Assembly (NCBI GenBank): GCA_001804865.1 | Contig: MHBK01000008.1 | Coordinates: 1-64,000, forward strand | Reading direction: 5' to 3' | DNA: 64,000 bases | Origin: Lentisphaerae bacterium GWF2_57_35 | GTDB lineage: Bacteria > Verrucomicrobiota > Kiritimatiellia > CAIQIC01 > GWF2-57-35 | Part shown: one piece after another, positions 9,322 to 18,863 of the stretch | Position numbering within the stretch: the first letter of the stretch is position 1 | Layout of the letters: the number at the start of each line of letters is the position of its first letter | The notes under the pieces: generated by a model | What the model saw: only the letters and a program-made list of their open reading frames with translations | Told to the model about the DNA's origin: nothing | Databases searched by the model: none | Translations under genes and position numbers: made by a program

Positions 9322-11601
9322 TTAATCGTCGGCGCTGAGTTTCGCTAACACCCCGAAATCTTCGAGCGTGGTGGTGTCGCCCTGGACTTCAACTCCCGCG
9401 GCGACTTGTTTAAGGAGGCGGCGCATGATTTTGCCGGACCGGGTTTTGGGGAGCGCCTCGGCAAAACGGATTTCCTCGGGCCGGGCGACGACGCCCAACT
9501 CGCCGGCGACATGCCGGCGCAATTCTTCGCAAAGATCGGGGCTGGGTTGCGCACTCGATTTCAACGTGACAAACGCGACAACGACCGATCCCTTGATGTC
9601 GTCGGGACGCCCGACCACGGCGGCCTCGGCCACGGCTTTGTGGCTGACGAGCGCGCTTTCGACTTCGGCGGTGCCGATGCGGTGGCCGGAGACGTTGAGT
9701 ACATCGTCGATGCGTCCGATCACCCAGAAGTAGCCGTCCTCGTCGCAACGCGCGCCGTCGCCGGTAAAATAGCGGCCCGGATAGTCGCACCAATAGGTCA
9801 TCTCATAGCGGGCGGGATCGCCCCAAATGCCGCGCAACATGCTGGGCCAGGGGCGGCGGATGACCAGGGAGCCGCCGGCATTCGCGGGGGCCGGCTGGCC
9901 TTGAGCATCCACTACCTGGGGCTCCACCCCAAAGAAGGGCCGCGTGGCGGACCCGGGCTTGGCGGAGATCGCGCCGGGCATGGGGGCAATCATAATGGCC
10001 CCGGTTTCGGTTTGCCACCAGGTATCCACGATCGGGCAGCGCTTGCCGCCGATGATTTCATGATACCAGATCCAGGCTTGCGGATTGATGGGTTCGCCGA
10101 CCGTACCGAGCAACCGCAACGACGAAAGGTCATGCTGGGCGGGCCACTGGTCGCCCCACTGCATGAAAGCGCGAATGGCCGTGGGCGCCGTGTAGAAAAT
10201 GGAAACGCCATACTTTTCGATGAGGCGCCAGTAGCGGGCGGGATCGGGATGGTTCGGCGCGCCTTCGTAAAGCAGGCAGGTGGCGCCGTTGGCCAGCGGA
10301 CCGTAGACCACATAGCTGTGCCCGGTGACCCACCCCACATCGGCCGTGCACCAGAAGACGTCGGTCTCCTTCAGATCGAAGATGTACTGATGCGTCAGCT
10401 TGGCGCCGAGCAGGTAGCCGCCGGTGCTGTGGAAAATGCCTTTGGGTTTTCCCGTGGACCCGCTGGTATAGAGAATGAAAAGAGGGTGTTCGCTGTCCAC
10501 GGGTTCGGCGGGACAATCTGCGTTGACCATTTTTATTTCATCGTCCCAGAACACATCGCGGCCCGGCGCCATGTCGATTTTGTTCTGTGCGCGGCGCAGC
10601 ACGACCACCTTCTGAACGGAGGCGGTCAGCGGATGGCCTTCGGCATTCTGCAAGCGCAGCGCCTCATCGACCTGCGGCTTGAGCGCGACGACGGAGCCGC
10701 GACGAAAGCCGCCGTCGGCCGTGAGCACCAGCTTGGCCTGGCAATCGTGAATGCGGTCGGCAATCGCCTGGGCGCTAAACCCGCCGAACACCACGGAATG
10801 AATGGCGCCGAGCCGGGCGCAGGCCTGCATGGCCACCACGGTTTCGGGAACCATGGGCATGTAGATCAGCACGCGATCGCCTTTGCCAACGCCGTTTTGC
10901 TTGAGCACATTCGCAAAGAGGCAAACCTCGCGATGAAGCTGCCGGTAGGTAAGCACGCGCTCCTCGCCGGGTTCGCCTTCCCAGATGAGCGCGGCTTTAT
11001 TGGCGCACGGCGTGGACAGATGCCGATCCAGGCAATTGACGCTGGCGTTGAGCTGGCCTCCGGCGAACCATTTAACGTTGGGCGGGGTCCACTCGCACAC
11101 CTGATCGAAGGGCGTGCTCCACACCAAATGCTCGCGGGCCTGCCGGCCCCAAAACTCGTCGGGCTGCTCGATGGATTCTTTGTAGAGCGCCTCGTAATCC
11201 GCTTTGGAGCCGACCCGCGCCTGCTGAACAAACGACGCGGACGGAGGGAAAACGCGAATTTCATGCATCATGCATTGGATGGAGCTGTCGCTCCCCAGCA
11301 ATTGATCCAGGCCGGAGGTCGCAAACAAATCCTTGATGAACGGATTCATGTTGCCGACGCGGAAGTGTTCCTTGCCCATCTTTTTAAGCGTGGTCATCAC
11401 CAGGCGAATGAAGACCGAGGAAACATAATCCGTCTGGGCCAGCTCGAACACGACATCCCGAATGGGCTCCCCCCCGCCCTGCGATGCCGCTGACAGCCGT
11501 GCCGCCAGATCTTTGGAAATTTGCGAGCAGTTGCCGCTGTTGATGTGACGGCCAAAGCGGCACGTCAGGCATCCATGATCCAAGTCATATTCGCAGCTCA
11601 T
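9322..11601 (-). CDS. Acetyl-CoA synthetase with N-terminal STAS domain
   Basis: A 759-residue fusion. Residues 1-115 form a STAS/anti-sigma-antagonist-like domain: [18 protein letters not shown], then [20 protein letters not shown], the classic Ser-containing loop and last helix. Residues 120-759 are a complete AMP-forming acetyl-CoA synthetase with [28 protein letters not shown] and the acetylatable lysine in [13 protein letters not shown]. It activates acetate to acetyl-CoA. Start ATG 11601 follows GAAGGAAG; an upstream in-frame ATG at 11634 is less likely. Acs is usually about 650 residues, so the extension is additional. The STAS part could let partner-switch proteins control the enzyme (inference). 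First gene of an operon with an M28 peptidase and carbonic anhydrase. Confidence 0.93.
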   Translation of the reverse strand: MSCEYDLDHGCLTCRFGRHINSGNCSQISKDLAARLSAASQGGGEPIRDVVFELAQTDYVSSVFIRLVMTTLKKMGKEHFRVGNMNPFIKDLFATSGLDQLLGSDSSIQCMMHEIRVFPPSASFVQQARVGSKADYEALYKESIEQPDEFWGRQAREHLVWSTPFDQVCEWTPPNVKWFAGGQLNASVNCLDRHLSTPCANKAALIWEGEPGEERVLTYRQLHREVCLFANVLKQNGVGKGDRVLIYMPMVPETVVAMQACARLGAIHSVVFGGFSAQAIADRIHDCQAKLVLTADGGFRRGSVVALKPQVDEALRLQNAEGHPLTASVQKVVVLRRAQNKIDMAPGRDVFWDDEIKMVNADCPAEPVDSEHPLFILYTSGSTGKPKGIFHSTGGYLLGAKLTHQYIFDLKETDVFWCTADVGWVTGHSYVVYGPLANGATCLLYEGAPNHPDPARYWRLIEKYGVSIFYTAPTAIRAFMQWGDQWPAQHDLSSLRLLGTVGEPINPQAWIWYHEIIGGKRCPIVDTWWQTETGAIMIAPMPGAISAKPGSATRPFFGVEPQVVDAQGQPAPANAGGSLVIRRPWPSMLRGIWGDPARYEMTYWCDYPGRYFTGDGARCDEDGYFWVIGRIDDVLNVSGHRIGTAEVESALVSHKAVAEAAVVGRPDDIKGSVVVAFVTLKSSAQPSPDLCEELRRHVAGELGVVARPEEIRFAEALPKTRSGKIMRRLLKQVAAGVEVQGDTTTLEDFGVLAKLSADD

Positions 11602-11834
11602 TGGTGCTTCCTTCTTCGTTTTACTGAACGCCATCGGGATGGTGTATTGCAGGAATAGCGGAATACGAGGTTATTGTAAACCACGAAGATGGAAATCAGT
11701 AATCGCCGGGAGGCGTCTTGAACGGCCCTCGTTCGAAGGCTGTCGCTAAAAAGCATCCACTTGCGCCGACGGCTGCGCAGCCGCGTCCGCAAGGCCGTGG
11801 CCTCTGTCAGATGGATGCACCGATGACAGCGAAT

Positions 11835-14780
11835 CTACTCATGCACCTTCACCTGATAGGCTTGAAATCCGCTCTGCATGACCGCGTCCGTATAGCAATT
11901 CTCCGGCGGGGTGGCGGGAAGGTCTACGGCCAGCACGGAAAAACCGTTCAGCAAATTGGTCGTCCGGCTCAGGGTGTAAGTTCGACCTGGAGCGCTGGGC
12001 CAGCGAATGATCGAGTCCTCGCCCGGCGACGATTCGCCGGCTCGCAAGGCGAACACCGACTGCCCATCGCAGGCATCCGTGCCGGCGATCCGTTCGTCCC
12101 CATCGCCCGAGCCGTCGGCATCGGAGTCCCAGAGCGTCGGACTGCTCCCCATCGCCAGTTCGTTGGCATCCACCAATTCATCCCCATCGCTATCCGCCAG
12201 CGCATGCATGAATTCGTAGCAGCCGATATCGCACCGAGGCGCGCCGTCAGCATGGCCGTCCAGCGGTCGCGGCAGCCCATCCAAGTCGAACGAGGGAAAC
12301 ACCTCCGTATGTCCGGCATCCACGCAGGGAGAGCCGGCTTGCAAATGATAATCTCGGGCCGTTGCGTCGACAAATTGAGGATCGGCGTTCAGAGATCCTG
12401 CGCCCGAAAGAAGCGGGTATGCACAGCAGTAGCTCCAGGCGGCAGGGTATCCTTCAATGAAATAGTTGAGGCCATTGGAGCCGTAATTACCGGTCAGAAT
12501 AGTGTTCGCCGCCGCCCCGCCATGGTACGTCGCCAAACCGCCGCCATTCGTGGCCCAGTTGCCGCTGATCGTGCAATTCTGGACCCGTCCGCCGTTGAAG
12601 CAGTAAACTCCGCCGCCATAGGCGGCACGGTTGCCGTACACCAGGCAATTTTGCCCAACTCCGTCATAGCGGAAATAGATGCCCCCGCCACAACGGGCCG
12701 CATTGCTGTAAACCAGGCAGTCCTCCGCCCGTCCGCCCATCAGGTAGATTCCCCCGCCCCAATCCGCCTGATTGTCGACAAGAATACAACGCTTAACCAT
12801 TCCACTCTTGCACAGTACGCCTCCGCCATCTTCATATTTTTCGTAGCCCTTGCGGATGGTAAATCCTTCCAGCACGGCGCCGGTGTGATTCAAATAAAAG
12901 CATCGATTGCTATAGACCCCTTCGACCAGCGTGGAGGCGGCGCCATTCATACCACAGAGCCAAATGCCATTCGTAACGCGGATGCTTGAAGCGATGCGAT
13001 ACAATCCTCCGGTTACCAACACCCGACTCCCACTAACCCCCACATCGACCGCCGTCTGAATATTGGTGGCCGCCATGATCCAGTTGGTGAATGGGAAGGT
13101 GTTTTGTCCAGACGGCGAGACATGGATGAAAGCCGGCGCGCTGTACAGGCTCAAGTTCGAAATGACGACCGGCGCACCCAGGCCCTGGCTCAACGTCAGG
13201 GATGCCGAATAATGGCCAGGCTGCGGATACTCGTAAGAAACAGCCATTAAATCGTAGCCTTCGCGATCGACGATCCCATCGCCGTCAAAGTCCCATCGAT
13301 ACAACAACGGCTCCGTCCCAACGCCTGCGATCAAGGCCCTCAGTTCCACCTGAAGCGGCGTCACGCCTTTCGTACGATCGGCCCGCAAAGCTCCTCGCAG
13401 CGATCCGGAGTCGAAATCGTACTCGTAGGCGCCGATGTCTACGATTCCATGATTAATGCGCGCGGCGCCCGCGAAATCGAAAGCTGAATCCATCCAGGAC
13501 AGGTTCATTCCCGCATCCAGACAGGGCGATCCCATGGTCAGGTTGAAATTGGTTTGTGCGACATGGACGAAGCCGGGATCGCCGGCGACGTTGCCTAGGC
13601 CATTAAGTAGAGGGGACGAACAGCAATGCACAAATCCGCTGCCGGCACAATTGATAATCTCATCGTCGCCTGCGAGAAGCACGGGCCCCATGCTGTTGTT
13701 CAAGATGATGCAATTGCGCACATCGCTCTCCCAGGAGCAGACCCCGCCTCCTACACCTGAGAAGTAAGAAGAGGCGGATTTCGATACCGCTGTATTTTCC
13801 ATTACCGTGCAATTTTCGGCCGCACTGCCATTTATACAAGCCATACCACCTCCCACACACCCGCTATAGTTTCGAAAAACAACACAGTTGCGAGCCGTGC
13901 TGCCTAACAGTTCGATTCCCCCTCCGATACCATAGCTCCCCCCATCGAAATGATCTTGAGTAGCGAGATTGCCTGTAACGATGCAATTTTCGACCCATGA
14001 TCTTGAACAGGCCGAGATCCCACCCCCGGAACCTTCCGCAAAGTTTCGATTCAGGGTGCAGGCGCGTACGACCGCACCACTGGCAAAGACGCCTCCACCT
14101 GCTAACCCCGCGATATTCCAGCCTATCCGGCAATGCGCAACGGTGGCGCCAGGGCCTGCATAAATTCCACCCCCTACACCCGTATTAGTGGCCGCCCACA
14201 ATTCCTGGAAGCTTCGGTTGGACACCACCACGCAATCCTGGATCAAACCTCCCTGCTCAAGATACACTCCGGCTCCGGGAGCCCACGCGGCTCCACGTTG
14301 TATCGTCAAGCCCAAGATCCTCGCCTGAGGATGCCTCACTCGAATGCATGACGTCGTATGGGCTCCGTCGACCATCGTATTCGATGCTCCATTTACGCTG
14401 CTCAACGTGATCGCATTGGTTAATTCGATGGGCATCGTCAGCGTATACATCCCATTGCTGACCCACACCGTGGTTCCATTCGCGCCAACATCCACCGCCG
14501 CCTGGATATTGGTGGCGGCCGTGGCCCAGTTCGTGTACGGATGCACATGAGAACCTTCCGTCGAAACATAGATTTCAAGGGGGGCAACCTTCGTGACGCG
14601 GGGTTGAACGAAGGAGGCCGCTTCGCCAGCCGCATTGGACACGACGAGTCCCTCGGAGTATTGAATGGGCAATCCTTCGACGATGGCCCTACGCAGGCCG
14701 TTCGGCTCGCTTTCCTGTCCCCGAGCCCAGACGGCGAAGCTAAAAACCAGCACCAGCTCCAAGAGGCGAACGCACTTCAT
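11835..14780 (-). CDS. Large secreted right-handed beta-helix protein with PKD domain
   Basis: A 981-residue exported protein with signal peptide MKCVRLLELVLVFSFAVWARG. It has two parallel beta-helix blocks, each opening with '(Y/H)VS..G....P(Y/F)TNW..AATNIQ(A/T)AVDVG' (about residues 65 and 555) and built of short Cys/Asn-rich coils such as RCGGGIYF and YGGGVYC. The first block ends in CLDAGMN...VDIGAYEY, a choice-of-anchor-Q type end. A PKD domain (YRWDFDGDGIVDREGYD) lies between them. Near the C-terminus are Asp-rich calcium-binding repeats (LWDSDADGSGDGDE), then the RWPSAPGRTYTLSRTTNLL module also found in the 2071-residue protein. Polysaccharide binding or cleavage is possible, but no catalytic site is identifiable. 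Confidence 0.85.
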   Translation of the reverse strand: MKCVRLLELVLVFSFAVWARGQESEPNGLRRAIVEGLPIQYSEGLVVSNAAGEAASFVQPRVTKVAPLEIYVSTEGSHVHPYTNWATAATNIQAAVDVGANGTTVWVSNGMYTLTMPIELTNAITLSSVNGASNTMVDGAHTTSCIRVRHPQARILGLTIQRGAAWAPGAGVYLEQGGLIQDCVVVSNRSFQELWAATNTGVGGGIYAGPGATVAHCRIGWNIAGLAGGGVFASGAVVRACTLNRNFAEGSGGGISACSRSWVENCIVTGNLATQDHFDGGSYGIGGGIELLGSTARNCVVFRNYSGCVGGGMACINGSAAENCTVMENTAVSKSASSYFSGVGGGVCSWESDVRNCIILNNSMGPVLLAGDDEIINCAGSGFVHCCSSPLLNGLGNVAGDPGFVHVAQTNFNLTMGSPCLDAGMNLSWMDSAFDFAGAARINHGIVDIGAYEYDFDSGSLRGALRADRTKGVTPLQVELRALIAGVGTEPLLYRWDFDGDGIVDREGYDLMAVSYEYPQPGHYSASLTLSQGLGAPVVISNLSLYSAPAFIHVSPSGQNTFPFTNWIMAATNIQTAVDVGVSGSRVLVTGGLYRIASSIRVTNGIWLCGMNGAASTLVEGVYSNRCFYLNHTGAVLEGFTIRKGYEKYEDGGGVLCKSGMVKRCILVDNQADWGGGIYLMGGRAEDCLVYSNAARCGGGIYFRYDGVGQNCLVYGNRAAYGGGVYCFNGGRVQNCTISGNWATNGGGLATYHGGAAANTILTGNYGSNGLNYFIEGYPAAWSYCCAYPLLSGAGSLNADPQFVDATARDYHLQAGSPCVDAGHTEVFPSFDLDGLPRPLDGHADGAPRCDIGCYEFMHALADSDGDELVDANELAMGSSPTLWDSDADGSGDGDERIAGTDACDGQSVFALRAGESSPGEDSIIRWPSAPGRTYTLSRTTNLLNGFSVLAVDLPATPPENCYTDAVMQSGFQAYQVKVHE

Positions 14781-15172
14781 GAAAACTCCTTGTTGAAAAC
14801 CGCCACAACAAAACCGGATGTATTGATACGGTTTATCATTCAGAAAGTCAAGATTGATTGATGCTGCTTATCATATACCCGCGATCGCCTCTCCGGATCG
14901 CGATGACGGACGACCTGAGATAGGATCGCCAAGCACCATCCCTTAATATTTTGCATTTATTTCACTTTTTCATCTTGAACGTTTAGAAATTTCTAAATAA
15001 ACTCAATCGACAGCGCGCTAGTATGCCTCTAGTTCACTATTGGCATACGAATTAAGTCCAAAACAGCAACGAAAGGAGGTGTTGAGGGTCGAGTTGTAAT
15101 CGTAAGAAGCGAATCCACAAGGGGAAGTCGGACTTGTCCGATTCCATTGAACATCAAAATAAGGGGAAAGTT
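14781..15172. other. Divergent promoter region between two secreted-protein genes
   Basis: 392 bases separate the start codons of the beta-helix protein (leftward) and the FG-GAP protein (rightward). The region holds the 16-bp perfect palindrome at 14982-14997. It also holds an isolated perfect Shine-Dalgarno sequence AAAGGAGGTG at 15073-15082, about 90 bases before the chosen start codon and followed by no usable long frame. No RNA gene is recognised. Confidence 0.55.
14982..14997. promoter_or_regulatory. Perfect 16-bp palindrome, possible operator
   Basis: TTTAGAAATTTCTAAA is a perfect dyad between divergent genes, in an AT-rich block with T-rich and A-rich flanks. Its position suits a repressor or activator shared by both genes. 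The protein that would bind it is unknown. Confidence 0.45.
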
Positions 15173-18100
15173 GTGAAGTTAAATATAACGTTTCTGCGCA
15201 AGATGTGCGTTGTCGCGATGCTGGGAGCCCTGAGTGGGGTTCCTGCGCGCGGTCAAGCTCCGGCCCCGGCGGCCGGATGGCCGGTATGGGTCGAGAATAT
15301 TGAAGGAGTCAGCAATGCTTTTCACAAGCCTTATGTGAGCGTTGCGAACGCGGCGGGCGGCAGCCGACGGGTTGTTGTGGCCTTGGGTACGAGTATCAGC
15401 GTGTATAGCGCCACCGGTTCTTTGCTGAATCAATGGGAAGTGGGAGCCGATCCGCTCTACTACCCCATTACCGCCGTCGACCTGGACGGGAACAACACGG
15501 ACGAGTTGGTTACGAACATGCAGTTGGATGGGACCAACGGCGGCTTGTTCTATGCGTACAGCTTGGAGGGCGCCTTGCCCATGGGCTGGCCGGCAAGAAT
15601 CCCCCTCCCCCCGGGCGGAGAGTATGCGCGGAGTTGTTCTCCGATCGTTGTGGACGAACGCGACTACCCTCAATACAAAGGTCTCGTCGCGAATGCCTGC
15701 AATCGCTACGCGGACGGGGTGAACAGCACCTACCTCTGCCTGCTCAATCCGGATGGCCAGGTGCAAGAAGGATGGCCGATCGCATTGGACGCCGACCTGC
15801 CCGCTTCGGATCTGCTGAATCGGATGGCTCCGTCCGTGAATGACGATCATGAGGCATCCTTCTACTTCGCCACCGAACAATATGGTCTGGGGATATTCAA
15901 CTCCTTCGGCTATCCACAGATCATGGGAGATCCGCCTCAAATCGAAGATATCGGCGTTTCCGTGGCCCTTGGCGACATCGACAACGACAGCGATGCGGTG
16001 GGTTACTTCAGCGATCGAGAAATCGTCGTGGGAGGATCGGACGGACATGTCTATGCCTACGATGTCCTCGGCGAATATTGGAACCGCCTGCTGCTCCCGG
16101 TCCCTGGCTGGCCCATCACCGTCGACCGCAGCGATGTGAACGAGATTGCCTTGGCGGATTTGGATGGCGATCTCGATTTGGAAATCGTCTTCACGGCGGA
16201 ATACGCGTTGCCCGGGGGAACGGAAGGCGACGAGAAGCTGTACGCCTATCACCATGACGCCACGCCCGTGGCGGGTTGGCCTCAAAGCTTGGGCGGCGGC
16301 ATGCACCATAACGCACCGGTGGTTGCCGATGTGAACGGCGACGGCGCTCCCGAAATCGTGGTTTGCAGGGGCGAGAACGGCATTGCGGCCTTCAGCGCCG
16401 CCGGCAACTTGCTCTGGGAAGTGAGCATGGGCGCCAATGCCAAGGGCGGCAATCGGTTGGTGCTGGACGACGTGGACGGCGACGGCTTGCTGGAACTGCT
16501 CGCCGGCGACGATCTGGGGTATGTTTACGTGTGGAATCTGACCGGCCCGTACAAACCTCATTTGCTGAACTGGCCCTGCTACAAGCATGATGGACACTTC
16601 ACTGGACGTCAGCGCACGGCAGGGGCGCCGCCCAGCATCATGTACCCGCCGCAGGATGCCACGCTCTATAAGGGCGAATACTACAACGCCTTTTTTGAGG
16701 CCATGAATCCGGATGCCGATCCAATAACGCTCACGGCGTCAGGCGTTCCCGCCGGCGCTTCGTGTATTGTCGACAATAATGACACGATTCTTCCCTACGG
16801 AAACTTCTACTGGATTCCGGCCTCCGATCAGGCCGGCGTCTATCCGATCACGTTCACGGCCTCAGATGGTCTGTTTTCCACCTCCCATACCGCCGTGGTC
16901 ACAGTGCTGAATCGCACGCCAGTCCTGGAACCCATCACCAACTACACGATCAACCTGGACGAATCGTGCTGGCCTCCCGAATTGTGTCAGGTCAGCTTGA
17001 ACATAACGGCCATGGACGACGACAACGATGTACTGACCTTTGGGGTTTCGCCGCTGCCGGACGGAGCGTACTTGTCGGCCAACGCATATTCGCCCATACC
17101 GGGCATGCCGTATCCCCAAACCGTGTATTTCTTATGGAGGCCGACTACGGAGCAAGCAGGCGATCACGTGTTGACCTTCTCCGCCTCGGACGGGGACGTC
17201 ACCGTATATCAAACGATGACGGTGACGGTGGCGACTCCCAACGAAGCGCCGGTGTTGAATCCGATCGGCAACCAGTTCGTCGCGGAAGGCAGCGCGTTGA
17301 CGTTCTCGGCTACCGGGTTCGATCCCGACGGCCAAGCGTTGTTCTTCAACGCCGCGCCGCTGCCCTCGGGCTCGTCCTTCACCACCAACGGAATGTTCTC
17401 CTGGTCCCCGTCCTATGCCCAGGCCGGCGTCTACACCGTGACCTTCACGGTTTCCGACGGCGCGGCGCAGGACGCCGAGACCATTACGATCACTGTCGCC
17501 GATGTAAACCAAGCGCCCGTGCTGAACGCGATCGGCAACCAGTCCGTCGCGGAAGGCAGTGCGTTGACGTTCTCGGCTACCGGGTCCGATCCCGACGGCC
17601 AGGCGTTGTTCTTCAACGCCGCGCCGCTGCCCTCGGGCGCGTCGTTCACCACCAACGGAACGTTCTACTGGTCCCCGTCCTATGCCCAAGCCGGCGTCTA
17701 CACCGTGACCTTCACGGTTTCCGACGGCGCGGCGCAGGACGCCGAGACCATTACGATCACCGTCGCCAATGTGAACCAAGCGCCCGTGCTGAATCCGATC
17801 GGCAACCAGTCCGTCGCGGAAGGCAGTGCGTTGACGTTCTCGGCTACCGGGTCCGATCCCGACGGCCAGGCGTTGATCTACAGCGCCACATCGTTGCCCT
17901 CGGGCGCGATGCTTGCCACCAACGGAACCTTCACCTGGACGCCGACGTCGAGCCAAGTGGGGACTCATACGGTCACCATCGCCTGTTCCGACGGGACCGC
18001 TACGGACTCGGAGACGATCGTCATCACGGTGAGCAGCGTCAATCATGCCCCGGTCCTCAATACGATCGGCAGCAAGAGCGTGCGTCGCACGAAGCTGTTG

Positions 18101-18307
18101 AGCTTCACCGTTTCCGGATCCGATCCGGACGGCGACAGCCTCACATACAGCGCCTCGCCTCTGCCTGCGGGCGCGACCTTCGTCAACCGTACGTTCTCGT
18201 GGAGGCCGACCTCGTCCCAGGTGGGCTATCACTACGTGACCTTTACGGTCCGCGACAACCGCGGCGGAACGGATTCGGAAACCGTTCGCATCAGAGTGAC
18301 GCGGTAG
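15173..18307 (+). CDS. Secreted FG-GAP/VCBS protein with tandem Ig-like repeats
   Basis: A 1044-residue exported protein. Start GTG 15173 has GGGGAAA upstream and opens a signal peptide (TFLRKMCVVAMLGALSGVPARG). Residues 50-470 are FG-GAP/VCBS-like propeller blades with calcium loops (AVDLDGNNTDE, LADLDGDLDLE, VADVNGDGAPE). Residues 500-690 are two diverged Ig-like modules. From residue 690 come four He_PIG-type modules of 89 residues each (NxAPVLNxIGNQxVAEGSAL...SDGxAxDxETITITV) on an exact 267-base period, starting at 17240, 17507, 17774 and 18041. The first three are nearly identical in DNA. Adhesion or surface display is likely. A terminator follows the stop. Confidence 0.9.
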   Translation: MKLNITFLRKMCVVAMLGALSGVPARGQAPAPAAGWPVWVENIEGVSNAFHKPYVSVANAAGGSRRVVVALGTSISVYSATGSLLNQWEVGADPLYYPITAVDLDGNNTDELVTNMQLDGTNGGLFYAYSLEGALPMGWPARIPLPPGGEYARSCSPIVVDERDYPQYKGLVANACNRYADGVNSTYLCLLNPDGQVQEGWPIALDADLPASDLLNRMAPSVNDDHEASFYFATEQYGLGIFNSFGYPQIMGDPPQIEDIGVSVALGDIDNDSDAVGYFSDREIVVGGSDGHVYAYDVLGEYWNRLLLPVPGWPITVDRSDVNEIALADLDGDLDLEIVFTAEYALPGGTEGDEKLYAYHHDATPVAGWPQSLGGGMHHNAPVVADVNGDGAPEIVVCRGENGIAAFSAAGNLLWEVSMGANAKGGNRLVLDDVDGDGLLELLAGDDLGYVYVWNLTGPYKPHLLNWPCYKHDGHFTGRQRTAGAPPSIMYPPQDATLYKGEYYNAFFEAMNPDADPITLTASGVPAGASCIVDNNDTILPYGNFYWIPASDQAGVYPITFTASDGLFSTSHTAVVTVLNRTPVLEPITNYTINLDESCWPPELCQVSLNITAMDDDNDVLTFGVSPLPDGAYLSANAYSPIPGMPYPQTVYFLWRPTTEQAGDHVLTFSASDGDVTVYQTMTVTVATPNEAPVLNPIGNQFVAEGSALTFSATGFDPDGQALFFNAAPLPSGSSFTTNGMFSWSPSYAQAGVYTVTFTVSDGAAQDAETITITVADVNQAPVLNAIGNQSVAEGSALTFSATGSDPDGQALFFNAAPLPSGASFTTNGTFYWSPSYAQAGVYTVTFTVSDGAAQDAETITITVANVNQAPVLNPIGNQSVAEGSALTFSATGSDPDGQALIYSATSLPSGAMLATNGTFTWTPTSSQVGTHTVTIACSDGTATDSETIVITVSSVNHAPVLNTIGSKSVRRTKLLSFTVSGSDPDGDSLTYSASPLPAGATFVNRTFSWRPTSSQVGYHYVTFTVRDNRGGTDSETVRIRVTR
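17240..18307 (+). repeat. Four in-frame 267-bp tandem repeats
   Basis: Units begin at 17240, 17507, 17774 and 18041 with AAC/AAT coding Asn before the APVLN block. The first three are almost identical at the DNA level apart from scattered changes. The fourth has drifted (SKSVRRTKLLSF instead of NQSVAEGSALTF). Recent unequal crossing-over or array expansion is implied. Confidence 0.9.
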
Positions 18308-18342
18308 TTCGCATCTGAAAGGCCAAGTACATGGCCGTAAAA

Positions 18343-18377
18343 GGGCGCCCCGACAAGTTCGGGGCGTCCTTTTTTTT
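18343..18377 (+). terminator. Rho-independent terminator
   Basis: Stem GGGCGCCCCG (18343-18352) pairs with CGGGGCGTCC (18360-18369) around 7 bases, followed by eight T (18370-18377). It lies 35 bases after the FG-GAP protein gene. Confidence 0.9.
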
Positions 18378-18571
18378 CGATCGGCGGAAACAAGCCGCGA
18401 GGCTAAGGTTTGTAGGTGAATTTTCTAATAACCACTTCCACCTCTTTGCCGAAGGCGGATTTGGACGCGGCGCTCAGCCAGAGATTCATTCGCAGGGTCG
18501 ACGACGCTTGGCATATGAATAAAAGAATCCACGTCCTTACGGACGCGGCTACGTAGCCGCCGGCGTAAGCC
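18378..18571 (-). other. Degenerate coding remnant and GC-rich hairpins
   Basis: On the minus strand a frame ending at 18403 finishes with SAFGKEVEVVIRKFTYKP, which looks like a true protein tail. It is cut off upstream by the repeat region, and no family can be assigned. Bases 18528-18570 contain short perfect stems (GTCCTTACGGAC and GGCTACGTAGCC). Confidence 0.3.
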
Positions 18572-18854
18572 CTGTCTTTTATACACAGATTGATGGCACG
18601 GAATTCATCTGTAAGCATGAGAAGGGCTGGCTTCTGTAGGTGGGCCGCGTTCTCCCTGCCCGCAACGTGGCGTAGCCATGTAGGCGGGCGTAACGCGGCT
18701 TCAGGACCCGAAGAGCCCGTCTTCGCCCGCCTGTGCATCGCTACGCGAAGCGTTGCGGGCAGGGAGAAGCCGGGCCACCTGTTGTTTCACCAGAATAGTT
18801 TCATCCGAAGGCCTTGCAGAAAATGACTGCCTCAAATCTGTGTATAAAAGACAG
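18572..18854. mobile_element. Mini-element A with Tn5-like terminal inverted repeats
   Basis: It is bounded by CTGTCTTTTATACACAGATT (18572-18591) and its exact reverse complement (18835-18854). The outer 16 bases differ at one position from the Tn5/IS50 mosaic-end sequence. A 10-bp direct repeat GGCGTAAGCC flanks it (18562-18571 and 18855-18864), as expected for target duplication by an IS4/Tn5-type transposase. It is 283 bp, codes for nothing and carries the palindrome 18651-18768. It looks like a non-autonomous MITE; no matching transposase is in the window. Confidence 0.65.
18651..18768. repeat. Imperfect palindrome, family P3
   Basis: The left arm 18651-18690 starts TCTCCCTGCCCGCAACG. 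The right arm 18724-18768 ends CGTTGCGGGCAGGGAGA. They pair over about 40 bases with gaps. A related single arm occurs at 62316-62356, next to the entericidin gene. It lies entirely inside mini-element A. Confidence 0.55.
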
Positions 18855-18863
18855 GGCGTAAGC

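Noticed and set aside
9406-11493. A 695-codon open frame opposite the acetyl-CoA synthetase gene
   Set aside because: It is an antisense shadow of a GC-rich coding region, with His/Gly/Asp-rich composition, no domain and no ribosome site.
17240-18307. Regular 267-bp repeats as a CRISPR-like or satellite array
   Set aside because: The repeats are in frame, code for Ig-like modules and have no spacers.
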